Shown here in pieces: positions 24,787 through 34,053 of a DNA stretch of 64,000 nucleotides. Under the pieces are notes generated by a model. That model saw only the letters and a list, made by a program, of their open reading frames with translations, was not told the DNA's origin and did no database searches. Position 1 is the stretch's first letter. Each line of letters opens with the position of its first letter. The DNA lies in NCBI GenBank assembly GCA_003209955.1, contig QCOD01000003.1, positions 1 to 64,000 on the forward strand, read 5' to 3'. The DNA comes from OCS116 cluster bacterium AG-430-B22. GTDB lineage: Bacteria; Pseudomonadota; Alphaproteobacteria; MED-G09. The translations under genes and the position numbers were made by a program.

Positions 24787-25704
24787 GTGTCCAGTAAAAA
24801 TAATAACCAGTTTTTTAATCATTTATCGATTGACCATAAGAAAAACTTAATCTTCTATAATATTATGAATGGTGAAGAAACAAATAGTATTGAAGTTGAA
24901 ATGCAAAATAGAACATTTCTTGATCAACAAAAAGATAACATTATTGTTATAACCCGAGGTCATCCATTTGAACGAGATCCATTCTTTGAAATGATTGATT
25001 CAACAGGTTATCCATGGTCACATATTGAACACCCTGCAGCTCAAGAATATATAAGTTCAGAATCTGTAAAAAATTATAAAGCTATAGTTTTTTATGACAT
25101 GCCAGGAATTAACTTCGAAACAGCTCCTCCAAAACCAACATTTATTGATCCGAGCAAAGAATTTAAGGAAGGTTTCCTAAATTTATTAAAAAAAGGTATC
25201 GGATGTGTATTTATTCATCATGCAATTGCTGGTTGGCCAAATTGGGAGGAGTATGGAAATATTATTGGTGGAAGATTTTTATATCAAGAAGGAGTTGTTA
25301 GAGGGGTTAAAAAACCGGATTCAGGATATCGACATGATATTAGATATAAAGTCATAAAAGACGAAAAACATCCTATAACTGAGGGTATTGAAGACTTTGA
25401 GATTACAGATGAATTATATCTGGCAGAGTTTTTTGAAGATGATGTTAATCCAATTTTAAGAAGCAATTACGAATTTACAGATAAAAACTTTTATTCGTCT
25501 GCTCGCGCTCTTGAAGGAGAAATGTTTTCCAATAGAGGTTGGTCTCATCAAAAAGGAAGTAATGTTGTAGGATGGACAAAAAAATATGAAAATAGCTCAA
25601 TAGCGTATTTACAATTCGGTGATGGACCATCAGCATACAAGAATGAAAACTTTAGAAGACTTATTAAACAATCCATTAATTGGGTTATAAAAGAGACAGG
25701 TTGA
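24787..25704 (+). CDS. ThuA-like domain protein, divergent paralogue
   Basis: 305 residues, recognised by IIVITRGHPFERDPFF at the start of the fold, CVFIHHAIAGWPNWEEYG, HPITEGIEDFEITDELYL and AYLQFGDGPSAYKN. The same HPxxEGxExFExTDELYL block occurs in the ThuA-like protein at 21308-22078, so they are distant paralogues. About 40 residues precede the fold. The start is uncertain: GTG at 24787 lacks a Shine-Dalgarno, and Met codons at internal positions about 27 and 40 also lack one. It is divergent from the Rieske operon across 48 bases, implying shared control. Function unknown. Confidence 0.85.
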   Translation: MSSKNNNQFFNHLSIDHKKNLIFYNIMNGEETNSIEVEMQNRTFLDQQKDNIIVITRGHPFERDPFFEMIDSTGYPWSHIEHPAAQEYISSESVKNYKAIVFYDMPGINFETAPPKPTFIDPSKEFKEGFLNLLKKGIGCVFIHHAIAGWPNWEEYGNIIGGRFLYQEGVVRGVKKPDSGYRHDIRYKVIKDEKHPITEGIEDFEITDELYLAEFFEDDVNPILRSNYEFTDKNFYSSARALEGEMFSNRGWSHQKGSNVVGWTKKYENSSIAYLQFGDGPSAYKNENFRRLIKQSINWVIKETG

Positions 25705-25809
25705 TTAATAAGTAAAAATATTTAATATCGTAGTGAAATTTTTATTGAATATTACGATTAAAACTTTTAATCCTATTTGTACATCCATATATATTATGAG
25801 GAGGATATA

Positions 25810-26778
25810 ATGCAATTAGCTAGAGAAGAACTTGAACAAGCCTATAAGCAAATGAAAACAATTAGGGAGTTCGAGGAACACCTTCATAGAGAAATAATGA
25901 CTGGGTCGATTCCTGGTTTCACTCATCTATATGCTGGCCAAGAAGCAGTAGCTGTTGGTGTATGTGAAAATTTAACTGAAGCCGATTTTATTACATCAAC
26001 TCATAGGGGTCATGGACACTGTATCGCTAAAGGATGTGATGTAATTGGTATGATGAAAGAACTATATGGAAAAGCTGATGGTCTTTGCAAAGGTAAAGGT
26101 GGATCTATGCATGTTGCTGATATGGATGTAGGTATGCTTGGTGCAAATGGAATAGTAGGTGGAGGCCCACCTTTAGCAACAGGTGCTGCATTAGCTGCAA
26201 AATTAGATGGAAAAGGTTCTGTTGCTGTATCTTTTGGTGGTGATGGATCTTGTAACCAGGGACCTGTTTTTGAATCAATGAATATTGCCGCAATACTTAA
26301 TTTACCAAGTATATTTGTATACGAAAATAATCGTTATTCTGAACATACACATTGTGATTATGTCATTGCATCTGAAAGCATTGCAAGTCGTGTTGAAGGT
26401 TTTGGTATTCACACGGTTAAGGCTAACGGATTTGATTTCTTTGAAGTACATGAAGTTATGAAAGAATTGATAGCGAAAGCCCGTGAAGGAAATGGTCCAT
26501 GTGCTGTTGAGTTTGAGACTACTAGGTTTTATGGTCACTTTGAAGGTGACCCTCAAAATTATCGTGCTCAAGATGAGTTAAAGAATGATCGCGAAAATAA
26601 CGATTGTATAACGATTTTTAAAGATAAAGTTACTGAAGCTGGGCTTCTTTCTGATGATGATATTAATAAATTAGATGAAGAAGTGAATTCACTAATCGAA
26701 GAATCAGTTGATCAGGCAAAGAAATCACCTCTGCCCAATCCTGAAGATGTAACTACAGATGTATATGTGTCTTATTAG
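25810..26778 (+). CDS. 2-oxo-acid/acetoin dehydrogenase E1 component, alpha subunit
   Basis: 322 residues of the thiamine-diphosphate E1 alpha family. Thiamine-binding GGDGSCNQGPVFE with NNRYSEHT follows; STHRGHGHCIAKG and GKGGSMHVAD are typical of the acetoin/pyruvate dehydrogenase branch. With the next two genes it would convert acetoin or a 2-oxo acid, NAD and CoA to acyl-CoA. ATG at 25810 is fixed by GAGGAGGATATA; the longer frame to 25777 is rejected. Spacing of 18 and 10 bases to the following genes shows an operon. Acetoin versus pyruvate or branched-chain 2-oxo acid cannot be decided from sequence reading. Confidence 0.93.
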   Translation: MQLAREELEQAYKQMKTIREFEEHLHREIMTGSIPGFTHLYAGQEAVAVGVCENLTEADFITSTHRGHGHCIAKGCDVIGMMKELYGKADGLCKGKGGSMHVADMDVGMLGANGIVGGGPPLATGAALAAKLDGKGSVAVSFGGDGSCNQGPVFESMNIAAILNLPSIFVYENNRYSEHTHCDYVIASESIASRVEGFGIHTVKANGFDFFEVHEVMKELIAKAREGNGPCAVEFETTRFYGHFEGDPQNYRAQDELKNDRENNDCITIFKDKVTEAGLLSDDDINKLDEEVNSLIEESVDQAKKSPLPNPEDVTTDVYVSY

Positions 26779-26796
26779 GTATTAAGGAGAATAAAT

Positions 26797-27810
26797 ATGA
26801 CAGAAAAAACTTATAGAGAAGCCTTAACAGACGCGCTTTTTCTTGAAATGAGAAGAGATGAGAATGTATTTGTAATGGGTGAAGATGTCGTTGGTGGAAC
26901 AGGCAGCCCACATGCAGAGCCAGGTTTTGTAGGTGGTGTTTTTGGTGTAACAGGCGGTTTACACGAAGAATTTGGTCTTGAGAGATGTATTGATATGCCT
27001 ATCTCAGAAGCTGGTATTGCAGGAACAGCTGCAGGAGCAGCACTTGCAGGTAAAAGACCTGTTGCAGAAATCATGTTTTGTGACTTTATGGGACTTTGTT
27101 TAGACCAATTAATGAATCAGGCTGCAAAATTTAGATATATGTTTGGTGGAAAAGCTACTTGCCCGATGGTTTTAAGAACTACTTATGGGGCAGGAATGAA
27201 TGCAGCCTCTCAACATAGTCAATCACTACATCCATTAGTTACAGCTATACCTGGTTTAAAAGTTGCAATGCCGTCAACACCTGCAGATGCAAAAGGTCTT
27301 CTGTCGACAGCCATTAGAGATGATGATCCAGTGATATTTTTTGAACATAAAACCTTATATACCATTTCTGGTGATGTGCCTGATGGTGAACATCTTGTTC
27401 CATTTGGGAAAGCTAGAATGGTCTCTGAAGGCGATGACTGCACATTAGTAGCAACAGGAAGAATGGTTTCTTTTTGTGAAAATGCTGCTCAAGCTCTTGC
27501 TGATGATGGAATTACTTGTGATATTATTGATCCAAGAACAACTAGTCCTCTAGATGAGGATGCTATTCTAGATAGTGTTGAAAAAACAGGTAGACTTGTT
27601 GTGGTTGACGAAACTCCGCCAAGATGCTCATTCGCATCTGATATTGCTGCTTTAGCAGCTGGTGAAGTCTTTTCATCTTTAAAAGCGCCAATTAAGCAAA
27701 TAACTGGTCCTCATTCACCAGTACCGTTTGCTAAAGAGCTTGAAGGTGAATTTGTACCATCTCCAACAAAAATAAGGGATGCTGTCTCTGAAGTTGTAAA
27801 CTTTAAATAG
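26797..27810 (+). CDS. 2-oxo-acid/acetoin dehydrogenase E1 component, beta subunit
   Basis: 337 residues, transketolase-type E1 beta. Visible features: MGEDVVGGTGSPHAEPGF at the start of the pyrimidine-binding domain, DMPISEAGIAGTAAGAALAG, EIMFCDFMG, and VVDETPPRCSF in the C-terminal domain. It pairs with E1 alpha to make the thiamine-diphosphate active site. AAGGAG nine bases before the ATG. Middle gene of the E1 alpha - E1 beta - E2 operon. Confidence 0.94.
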   Translation: MTEKTYREALTDALFLEMRRDENVFVMGEDVVGGTGSPHAEPGFVGGVFGVTGGLHEEFGLERCIDMPISEAGIAGTAAGAALAGKRPVAEIMFCDFMGLCLDQLMNQAAKFRYMFGGKATCPMVLRTTYGAGMNAASQHSQSLHPLVTAIPGLKVAMPSTPADAKGLLSTAIRDDDPVIFFEHKTLYTISGDVPDGEHLVPFGKARMVSEGDDCTLVATGRMVSFCENAAQALADDGITCDIIDPRTTSPLDEDAILDSVEKTGRLVVVDETPPRCSFASDIAALAAGEVFSSLKAPIKQITGPHSPVPFAKELEGEFVPSPTKIRDAVSEVVNFK

Positions 27811-27820
27811 GAAATAAAAA

Positions 27821-29065
27821 ATGAGTAAGAAGATTGAAGCTCTTACGATGCCTAAATGGGGTATCGAAATGGAGGAAGGTAAACTTACAGAATGGTTAAT
27901 TGAAGAAGGTTCTTCTTTTTCAAAAGGAGATGCATTACTAGTAGTTGAGACTGATAAAATATCAAATGAAATTGAAGCTGAATTTGATGGTTTGTGCCGA
28001 AAAAAATTAGTAGATGTAGATGGAACATATCCTGTTGGAGCTCTATTGGCCGTTTTTGCTTCTGATGAAATAACAGATGAAGAAGTAGATCAATTCATTA
28101 ATGATTTTGTGCCTGTTGATTCTTCATTTCAACCTGAAAGTGCAGTGTCAGAAAAAAAATCTGAGCCAGCTGAACCAACTACTCCCCAAGAAAAACCAAA
28201 ATCTAGTGGTGATTTACCTGATGCACCTCCTGAAAATATTAATATTTCTCCCAAAGCTTGGGAAGTTGCACTTGAGCTTGATGTAGATGTTTCAACAATA
28301 ACACCTTCAGGAAGAAGAGGAAGAATATCTGTACAAGATGTTGAACAAGCAGCTGATCCAACTAAGCTTGCGGCCTATAAAGGTGAAGAAGGCGGTGATA
28401 CTGGTTCAGTTTCATCTGCTGACAATCCCTCAGAACTCATACCACATAGCGGAATGAGAAAAGTTATTGCTGAGAGAACAACAGCTTCAAAAAATACTGC
28501 TCCACATTTTTATCTTAATGTGGATCTTGATGCTAAAAAACTATCTGCTACAAGAGAAAAACTAAATAAAGGCAAAGACAAAAAAGAAAAAGTTTCAATA
28601 AATGATCTACTAATTAAGTGTGTTGCTTCAGCATTAACAAAACACCCTGAAGTAAATATTAATTGGTCTGACGAAGGAATTTTACAATTTAAAAATGCTG
28701 ATATATCAATTGCAGTAGCTACTGATGCGGGATTAATTACACCGATTGTAAAAAAAGCTAACGAGAAATCAGTTGAGGAAATCTCTGCAGATACAAAAAA
28801 ATTATCTGATCTAGCTCATAATAATAAGCTAATGCCCGAAGATTATCAGGGAGGTACTTTTTCAATATCAAATCTTGGTATGCTTGGTATTAAATCTTTC
28901 ACAGCAGTTATTAATCCACCACAATGTGGAATACTGGCTGTCGGAAAACTTGAAGATGATAAAATTTCAGTAACTATGTCTTGTGATCATAGAGGTATTG
29001 ATGGAGCTGTTGGAGCAAGATTCCTTCAAACTTTATCTGATATAGTAGCTAAAGCTGATATCTAA
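27821..29065 (+). CDS. Dihydrolipoamide acyltransferase (E2) of 2-oxo-acid/acetoin dehydrogenase
   Basis: 414 residues in the usual order: one lipoyl domain (residues 4-80, lipoylated Lys46 in ETDKISNE), a Pro/Glu/Ser-rich linker, the peripheral subunit-binding domain (about 141-178, SPKAWEVALELDVD to ISVQDVEQ), a second linker and the acyltransferase core ending with the active-site SCDHRGIDGA (His390, Asp394). It transfers the acyl group from E1 to CoA. No E3 (dihydrolipoamide dehydrogenase) gene follows; the next gene is convergent and overlaps by four bases, so E3 must come from elsewhere. Confidence 0.94.
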   Translation: MSKKIEALTMPKWGIEMEEGKLTEWLIEEGSSFSKGDALLVVETDKISNEIEAEFDGLCRKKLVDVDGTYPVGALLAVFASDEITDEEVDQFINDFVPVDSSFQPESAVSEKKSEPAEPTTPQEKPKSSGDLPDAPPENINISPKAWEVALELDVDVSTITPSGRRGRISVQDVEQAADPTKLAAYKGEEGGDTGSVSSADNPSELIPHSGMRKVIAERTTASKNTAPHFYLNVDLDAKKLSATREKLNKGKDKKEKVSINDLLIKCVASALTKHPEVNINWSDEGILQFKNADISIAVATDAGLITPIVKKANEKSVEEISADTKKLSDLAHNNKLMPEDYQGGTFSISNLGMLGIKSFTAVINPPQCGILAVGKLEDDKISVTMSCDHRGIDGAVGARFLQTLSDIVAKADI

Positions 29066-30624
29066 ATTTCTTTATCTGAATCTTCCCAATAAGGATCTCT
29101 TAAATTCCTTTTTAGAATTTTTCCGGTTGGAGCTTTTGGAAGTTCATCAATAAATTTAACAGATTTTGGTTTTTGGTATGATGCAAGATGTTTTTTGGCA
29201 GTATTTATAATATCATCTTCACTAGCATGCATATCAGGTTTTAAAACTACATAGGCCTTTACTGACTCACCCCATTCATCATCAGGAATTCCAAAAACAG
29301 CAGTTTCTAATACTGCCTCATGTTTACAAATTGCTTCTTCAACCTGGACAGAATATATATTTTCTCCACCAGAAATAATCATATCTTTTGCTCTATCTTT
29401 AATAAAAATATAATTATCTTGATCCCAAGTAGCTATATCACCTGTCCACATCCAACCATTACGAATAGTTTTTTCTGTTAAATCAGGTCTCCTAAAATAT
29501 CCAACCATGTTAGCGTCAGATCGAACAATAATTTCACCAGGTGTTTCACTATCATTTGGAACTGGGTTTCCATCTTTATCAACAACCTGAACCGATGTAA
29601 CAAAACCCTCTCTTCCGCAGGATTTTAATCTCTCTTCATTAACACCCTCAATAGCTGCCTTTATATGATCTTCTTGAGATAAGAAAGTCATTGTTGTGCC
29701 TTCAGTTTGTCCATAACCTTGAATGATTTGACATGGTAATTTACTAAGAACCTCTTTTATAACTGTTGAAGGCATTGGGCCTCCACCGTATTGAACGCAT
29801 CTGAGACTACTAAGATCATATTTATTAAAATTTTCTACTGCCATCATCCAGTTCAACATTGTTGTTATGCCTAAAAAGCCTGAAACTTTTTCTTGTTGAA
29901 TCAAATCTAGAGCTAATTTTGCATCAAAATTCATGAGAACTATTGGACAACCATGCGCCGTATAGTTCATAGCTAATAAGACTGGGATATGAAACATCTG
30001 ACCGGTCAACATATAAACATCAGAGGGCACTATTCTCTCAGCAACTGTTTGGTTGAGCATTCCGAAATAAGCAGATTTATGTGTATGTAAAGCTCCTTTC
30101 GATTCTCCGGTGGTTCCACCAGTATAAAGAATGAAAAACGGATCTTCATCACCCACAGTTTGAGCTTGCTTGACCTCCTCACTCGAAGAAGCTTCGATTA
30201 ACTTCTCAAATGTATTATCACCTCCAACTCCATATTCTATCCAGTGGTCTACAAAATTAATTTCCTTCTGAAGATCAGACTTTATATCTTTAAATTGCGC
30301 CTCACAGATGAAAACTTTTGGTTCACCATTTTCAATAATTTTAGCAATCTCAGTCTTTGCCAAACGCCAATTCAATGCATGTGCAACTAAACCAGCCTGC
30401 CCACAAGCAAAAAATAAAGCCAAATATTCAATAGAATTCTGTGAAAGGATAGATACCCTATCCCCTTTTTCTAAGCCAAGTGACAAAAGACCATTCGCAA
30501 TTTTTTTTACTAAATCATCAAGTTCTTTAAATGTTATTCTTCTTTGAGATGCATTATCATAGACTGCCCATGCATTAGGTTGTCTTTTACCCTGTTTTGA
30601 AGTTATTAAACCTATATTAATCAT
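29062..30624 (-). CDS. AMP-forming acyl-CoA synthetase
   Basis: 520 residues of the ANL superfamily. ATP-binding P-loop YTGGTTGESKGA, GYGQTEGTTM, WTGDIATWDQDNY, the hinge RAKDMIISGGENI and the C-terminal catalytic Lys in PTGKILKRNLR are all present. It activates a carboxylic acid to acyl-CoA. It resembles the ligase at 57977-59554, including an unusual shared C-terminus (PYWE), so the two are paralogues. The 3' end overlaps the convergent E2 gene by four bases. Substrate unknown. Confidence 0.94.
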   Translation of the reverse strand: MINIGLITSKQGKRQPNAWAVYDNASQRRITFKELDDLVKKIANGLLSLGLEKGDRVSILSQNSIEYLALFFACGQAGLVAHALNWRLAKTEIAKIIENGEPKVFICEAQFKDIKSDLQKEINFVDHWIEYGVGGDNTFEKLIEASSSEEVKQAQTVGDEDPFFILYTGGTTGESKGALHTHKSAYFGMLNQTVAERIVPSDVYMLTGQMFHIPVLLAMNYTAHGCPIVLMNFDAKLALDLIQQEKVSGFLGITTMLNWMMAVENFNKYDLSSLRCVQYGGGPMPSTVIKEVLSKLPCQIIQGYGQTEGTTMTFLSQEDHIKAAIEGVNEERLKSCGREGFVTSVQVVDKDGNPVPNDSETPGEIIVRSDANMVGYFRRPDLTEKTIRNGWMWTGDIATWDQDNYIFIKDRAKDMIISGGENIYSVQVEEAICKHEAVLETAVFGIPDDEWGESVKAYVVLKPDMHASEDDIINTAKKHLASYQKPKSVKFIDELPKAPTGKILKRNLRDPYWEDSDKEI

Positions 30625-30726
30625 TAATCTATCTCAAAGGATTTAAAAATTTGTTGTTTTTCTTCATTAATATTTGCATATTAACATTATATTTCCAATA
30701 TGATTTTAGGTGAGGGAGGAAATAGC

Positions 30727-32313
30727 GTGATTTCAAATGAAAGTATAAATATTGCTGCACTTGCAACAAAGTATGATGACAATAATAAAGACAATAACTG
30801 TCTAACCGTTGATGATATTGAAAGAAGTAATTTTGAATTTTCTGAAAATATTTTACTTCATGCAAAAAGATTCTTAACTCTTGGATTAAATAAAGGAGAT
30901 AAAATAGGAATACTACTTTTCAATTCAATTGAATATTTAGAGTTAATGTATGGTGCAATGTATGCTGGATTATCGCCAGTTTGTATAAATGCTAGATACA
31001 AAACACAAGAACTAGATTATGTTTTAAAAGATAGTGAGTGTAAATATTTGTTTATTTCCTCTGAATCAGACGAAATAACAAATTTCTCTGACCTTATATT
31101 ATCAGTCTTAGATACAAATGATCAAAAAATTGACTCACTTATTAATACTTATGTAATTGGTGGTTCTGAAGATGATAGATTACTAAGCTTTGATGATTTT
31201 TTAAAATTAGATATATCTTCAGTAAATCTTGCTGAGCCTAAAAGTGAAGGAGAGGATATTGCCTTCATTATGTATACATCTGGTACTACATCAAATCCAA
31301 AAGGATGCCCTTTAAGCCATAACAATATGATGCATGCAACAGAAGCAATGTCAGAAAGATGGAATATATCTAGTAATGATGTTTTTTGGGATCCTTTACC
31401 AATGTTTCATATGTCTTCAATACTTCCTTTTTCAGCATGTTTAATGGCCAAATCAGAATTTATTTCTACAGTACATTTTGATCCTGATAAATCTTTAAGA
31501 GTCCTTGAGGAAGCAGAAGTTTCAATTGCATTTCCTGCTTTTCCTGCTGTCATGTTAGCTCTTGTCAATCACCCTGAATTCAATGCTTCAAAATTATCAA
31601 AACTAAGAATTATTAATAATGTTGCTCCGGTTGATACATTGAGATCATTCCAAGAAGCACTACCAGATGCAAAACAAGTTTCAGCTTACGGTTTAACAGA
31701 AGCAAGTGGCGTTTGTGCATATGGTTCACCAGATGACCCTCTAGAAAAAAGAATTACAACCAGTGGAAGACCATTTAATGGTGTTAAAATTAGAATTACA
31801 CACCCAGAAACAGGTGAGGTAATGCCTTCAGGGGAAAAAGGTCTAATTGAAATAAGTGGACCTACAGTATTCAAAGGATATTTGAATGATCCCATTAAAA
31901 CTAAGGAAACTATATCTTCAGATGGTTGGTTATCGACAGGGGACTTTGGATCATTAAGTGAAGATGGATTCATTAGTTATCATGGAAGATTAAAAGATAT
32001 GTTAAAAGTTGGAGGTGAAAATGTAGCAGCTTTAGAAATTGAATCTTTTTATAATAATCATGAAGGAGTAATGATTAGTCAGGTAATTGGTGTTGACGAT
32101 GAGAGATTAGGTGAAGTCCCAGCTCTTTTTATTGAAAAAAAAGATGGAGTAACCATAACTGCTGAAGAGCTAATAGATTCTGCTAAAGGAAAAATTTCTA
32201 ATTTTAAAATTCCTCGCTATGTTGTATTTGTGAAAGATTGGCCAATGTCATCAACTAAAGTACAGAAATTCAAATTAAAAGAATATGATCTAGGTAAAAA
32301 GGTTTTTGGATAA
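30727..32313 (+). CDS. AMP-forming acyl-CoA synthetase
   Basis: 528 residues of the ANL superfamily with YTSGTTSNPKGCPLSH, AYGLTEASGV, STGDFGSLSEDGF, hinge GRLKDMLKVGGENV and Lys in STKVQKFKLKEY. It probably activates a fatty or aromatic acid. GTG at 30727 is chosen: GGGAGG lies seven bases upstream, whereas the ATG at 30700 has no Shine-Dalgarno. It is divergent from the other ligase gene across about 100 bases and ends six bases from a convergent gene. It is not closely similar to the neighbouring ligase. Confidence 0.92.
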   Translation: MISNESINIAALATKYDDNNKDNNCLTVDDIERSNFEFSENILLHAKRFLTLGLNKGDKIGILLFNSIEYLELMYGAMYAGLSPVCINARYKTQELDYVLKDSECKYLFISSESDEITNFSDLILSVLDTNDQKIDSLINTYVIGGSEDDRLLSFDDFLKLDISSVNLAEPKSEGEDIAFIMYTSGTTSNPKGCPLSHNNMMHATEAMSERWNISSNDVFWDPLPMFHMSSILPFSACLMAKSEFISTVHFDPDKSLRVLEEAEVSIAFPAFPAVMLALVNHPEFNASKLSKLRIINNVAPVDTLRSFQEALPDAKQVSAYGLTEASGVCAYGSPDDPLEKRITTSGRPFNGVKIRITHPETGEVMPSGEKGLIEISGPTVFKGYLNDPIKTKETISSDGWLSTGDFGSLSEDGFISYHGRLKDMLKVGGENVAALEIESFYNNHEGVMISQVIGVDDERLGEVPALFIEKKDGVTITAEELIDSAKGKISNFKIPRYVVFVKDWPMSSTKVQKFKLKEYDLGKKVFG

Positions 32314-32319
32314 ATTATC

Positions 32320-32715
32320 CTATTCTAACGGTAACACTCTGTAGTATATTATTTTTTCATCTTTTAATTCCACTAAACCAAAAAAAGGTTTTTTTAATAT
32401 ATCTTTACCAATAACATATGCCTTAAAAGCACCTAATTTACCATCGGACACAACATTTTCCACTTTATGAACAATGCCTTCAATCTGTAACTCAGTAATC
32501 CTTTTTCTTAAAAACTCTTTAACCTTTTTTCGTCCATTTAAAGTATCTCTGATGTTAGTTTTATGTGCGTCATGCTCCCATACTTGATTATGTACCCACC
32601 TTACATCATCATGCATCGCCTCTGATGCCTTATCAGCATTAGCAGTATCAATATTATCAAAATAGATATCTTGCAAAAGATACATAAGATGATTTTCATA
32701 ATTTTTATTAGGCAC
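32320..32715 (-). CDS. NTF2-like/SnoaL-type small protein
   Basis: 131 residues, predicted as an alpha+beta cone of the NTF2 superfamily: N-terminal helices (MYLLQDIYFDNID), MHDDVRWVHNQVWE, a helix (NGRKKVKEFLRKRI) and alternating strands to the end. NTF2-like proteins serve as isomerases, hydrolases or ligand-binding proteins. The start is GTG at 32715, five bases after GGAGG and overlapping the upstream SDR gene by eight bases; the longer frame to 32772 is rejected. Coupled to that SDR. Function unknown. Confidence 0.75.
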   Translation of the reverse strand: MPNKNYENHLMYLLQDIYFDNIDTANADKASEAMHDDVRWVHNQVWEHDAHKTNIRDTLNGRKKVKEFLRKRITELQIEGIVHKVENVVSDGKLGAFKAYVIGKDILKKPFFGLVELKDEKIIYYRVLPLE

Positions 32716-33463
32716 TATAACCTCCATCAACCCCAATAATTTGACCATTGATATATCCAGAATTTCTACCAATCAAAAATTTTACTAATTCAGAAACTTC
32801 GCTTGGCTCGCCCATACGCGGCATAGGTGTTCTATCGAGACACATTTCAATAACTTCTTGAGCTATCTTATCGACAGTGAAGGATGAATGAACTATGCCG
32901 GCATCAATTACTCCTGGCGCAACTGCATTTATTCTAACATTTGTATCCTTAACTTCTCTTGCTAGTTGACGAACAATGGCCATTATAGCTGTCTTTGGGA
33001 TTCCTGACATACCATCGTTTTCTAATGTTCTTAAAACGGCAGTTGTTAAAAACTGAACTATTGATCCTCCTCCTTTTTGACTTAAAACTGTAAAAGATTC
33101 TTTTAATACATTAAAAGATCCAAATACATCAATTGAAAGAATTGATTTGAACTCATCTTCTGTTACTTCCGCCAAAGGCTTTAAAGGTATTGCAGGTCCA
33201 ACAGCATTTACAACGCCAACGAGATTATTTTTTGCACCTTCATCAGATAATTTAAGAAATTTTTTAATAGAATTAATATTGCATACATCTACTCGAGATA
33301 TTTTTGTATTAAATCCTTTTTTGTTAAAACTATCAGATATATTTTTGGCCTTTTTTTTATTATTATTGTATCCAATGATTATTTTATAATCTTTGACTAA
33401 ACTTTGAGCAACTGCAGAACCTAAACCGCCACTTCCACCAAATATTGCTACACTATCCATCAT
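32708..33463 (-). CDS. SDR-family protein, catalytic Tyr not conserved
   Basis: 251 residues with GGSGGLGSAVAQ as nucleotide-binding motif, a NAVGPA element, and C-terminal GQIIGVDGGYS. The active-site helix reads GMSGIPKTAIMAI, with Lys in place but Ser four residues earlier instead of Tyr, and the Ser strand is QFLTTAVLR rather than NISS. Ordinary SDR chemistry is therefore doubtful. ATG at 33463 has GAGGG five bases upstream; a TTG at 33475 is also open. It overlaps the downstream NTF2-like gene. Confidence 0.87.
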   Translation of the reverse strand: MMDSVAIFGGSGGLGSAVAQSLVKDYKIIIGYNNNKKKAKNISDSFNKKGFNTKISRVDVCNINSIKKFLKLSDEGAKNNLVGVVNAVGPAIPLKPLAEVTEDEFKSILSIDVFGSFNVLKESFTVLSQKGGGSIVQFLTTAVLRTLENDGMSGIPKTAIMAIVRQLAREVKDTNVRINAVAPGVIDAGIVHSSFTVDKIAQEVIEMCLDRTPMPRMGEPSEVSELVKFLIGRNSGYINGQIIGVDGGYSA

Positions 33464-33512
33464 ATTAACCCTCAAATTAAAATTTTAAAGTATTTTTAAA
33501 ATCTAAACCATT

Positions 33513-33974
33513 CTAAAATACTTTGGCAGGATGGTTTTGATCAATAATTTCTTGGATTTCAAAAATATTACCATCACAATCTCTTCCATAGGTAGCCTTC
33601 ACCTGGCCAAAATCTTTAGGCGCAGAATGAAACTCAACGCCATTATCAAGTAATCGATTATATTCTTTTTCAATATCTGTTACATCAACACAAAGATGAG
33701 TATGCCCATGGTTATTTACGGGTCTGTTTTTTTGAAGAGGAATTGAAGGTGGCGTATTATATTCAAAAAACTCTATCATAATATTTCCACACTTTAAAAA
33801 ACCTTGCTTTGCTGAACTATTCTTAAGACCAACTACTTCATCAATATCTTTTGATCCAATTGGCCATTCAGTTCTAGCGACTTCTTCAAAACCAAAATTA
33901 TCCCTATACCAAGCCATTAATCTATCGATATTAGGCGTTGAAATTGCAGCATGATGCAATCCATTAATTGTCAT
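33513..33974 (-). CDS. VOC (glyoxalase/extradiol dioxygenase) superfamily protein
   Basis: 153 residues with paired beta-alpha-beta-beta-beta modules: GLHHAAISTPNIDRLMAWY in the first half and HGHTHLCVDVTDIEKEYN in the second, then GRDCDGNIFEIQEI. His12-type, His and Glu positions match metal ligands of the family. Could be a glyoxalase-like isomerase, dioxygenase or epimerase. ATG at 33974 with GGGGGA seven to eight bases upstream is preferred to the TTG at 33989. Same strand as the SDR/NTF2 pair, 49 bases ahead. Confidence 0.88.
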   Translation of the reverse strand: MTINGLHHAAISTPNIDRLMAWYRDNFGFEEVARTEWPIGSKDIDEVVGLKNSSAKQGFLKCGNIMIEFFEYNTPPSIPLQKNRPVNNHGHTHLCVDVTDIEKEYNRLLDNGVEFHSAPKDFGQVKATYGRDCDGNIFEIQEIIDQNHPAKVF

Positions 33975-34053
33975 ATTAAATTCCCCCAAATAAATTGACT
34001 AAAATAAAATTTACTACAGAGTTAAGAAAATACAAAATTAGAAAGGATAAAAA

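Noticed and set aside
25727..25758. ATCGTA/TACGAT arms with a 20-base spacer before the E1 alpha gene
   Set aside because: Only six-base arms in very AT-rich sequence; could easily be chance.
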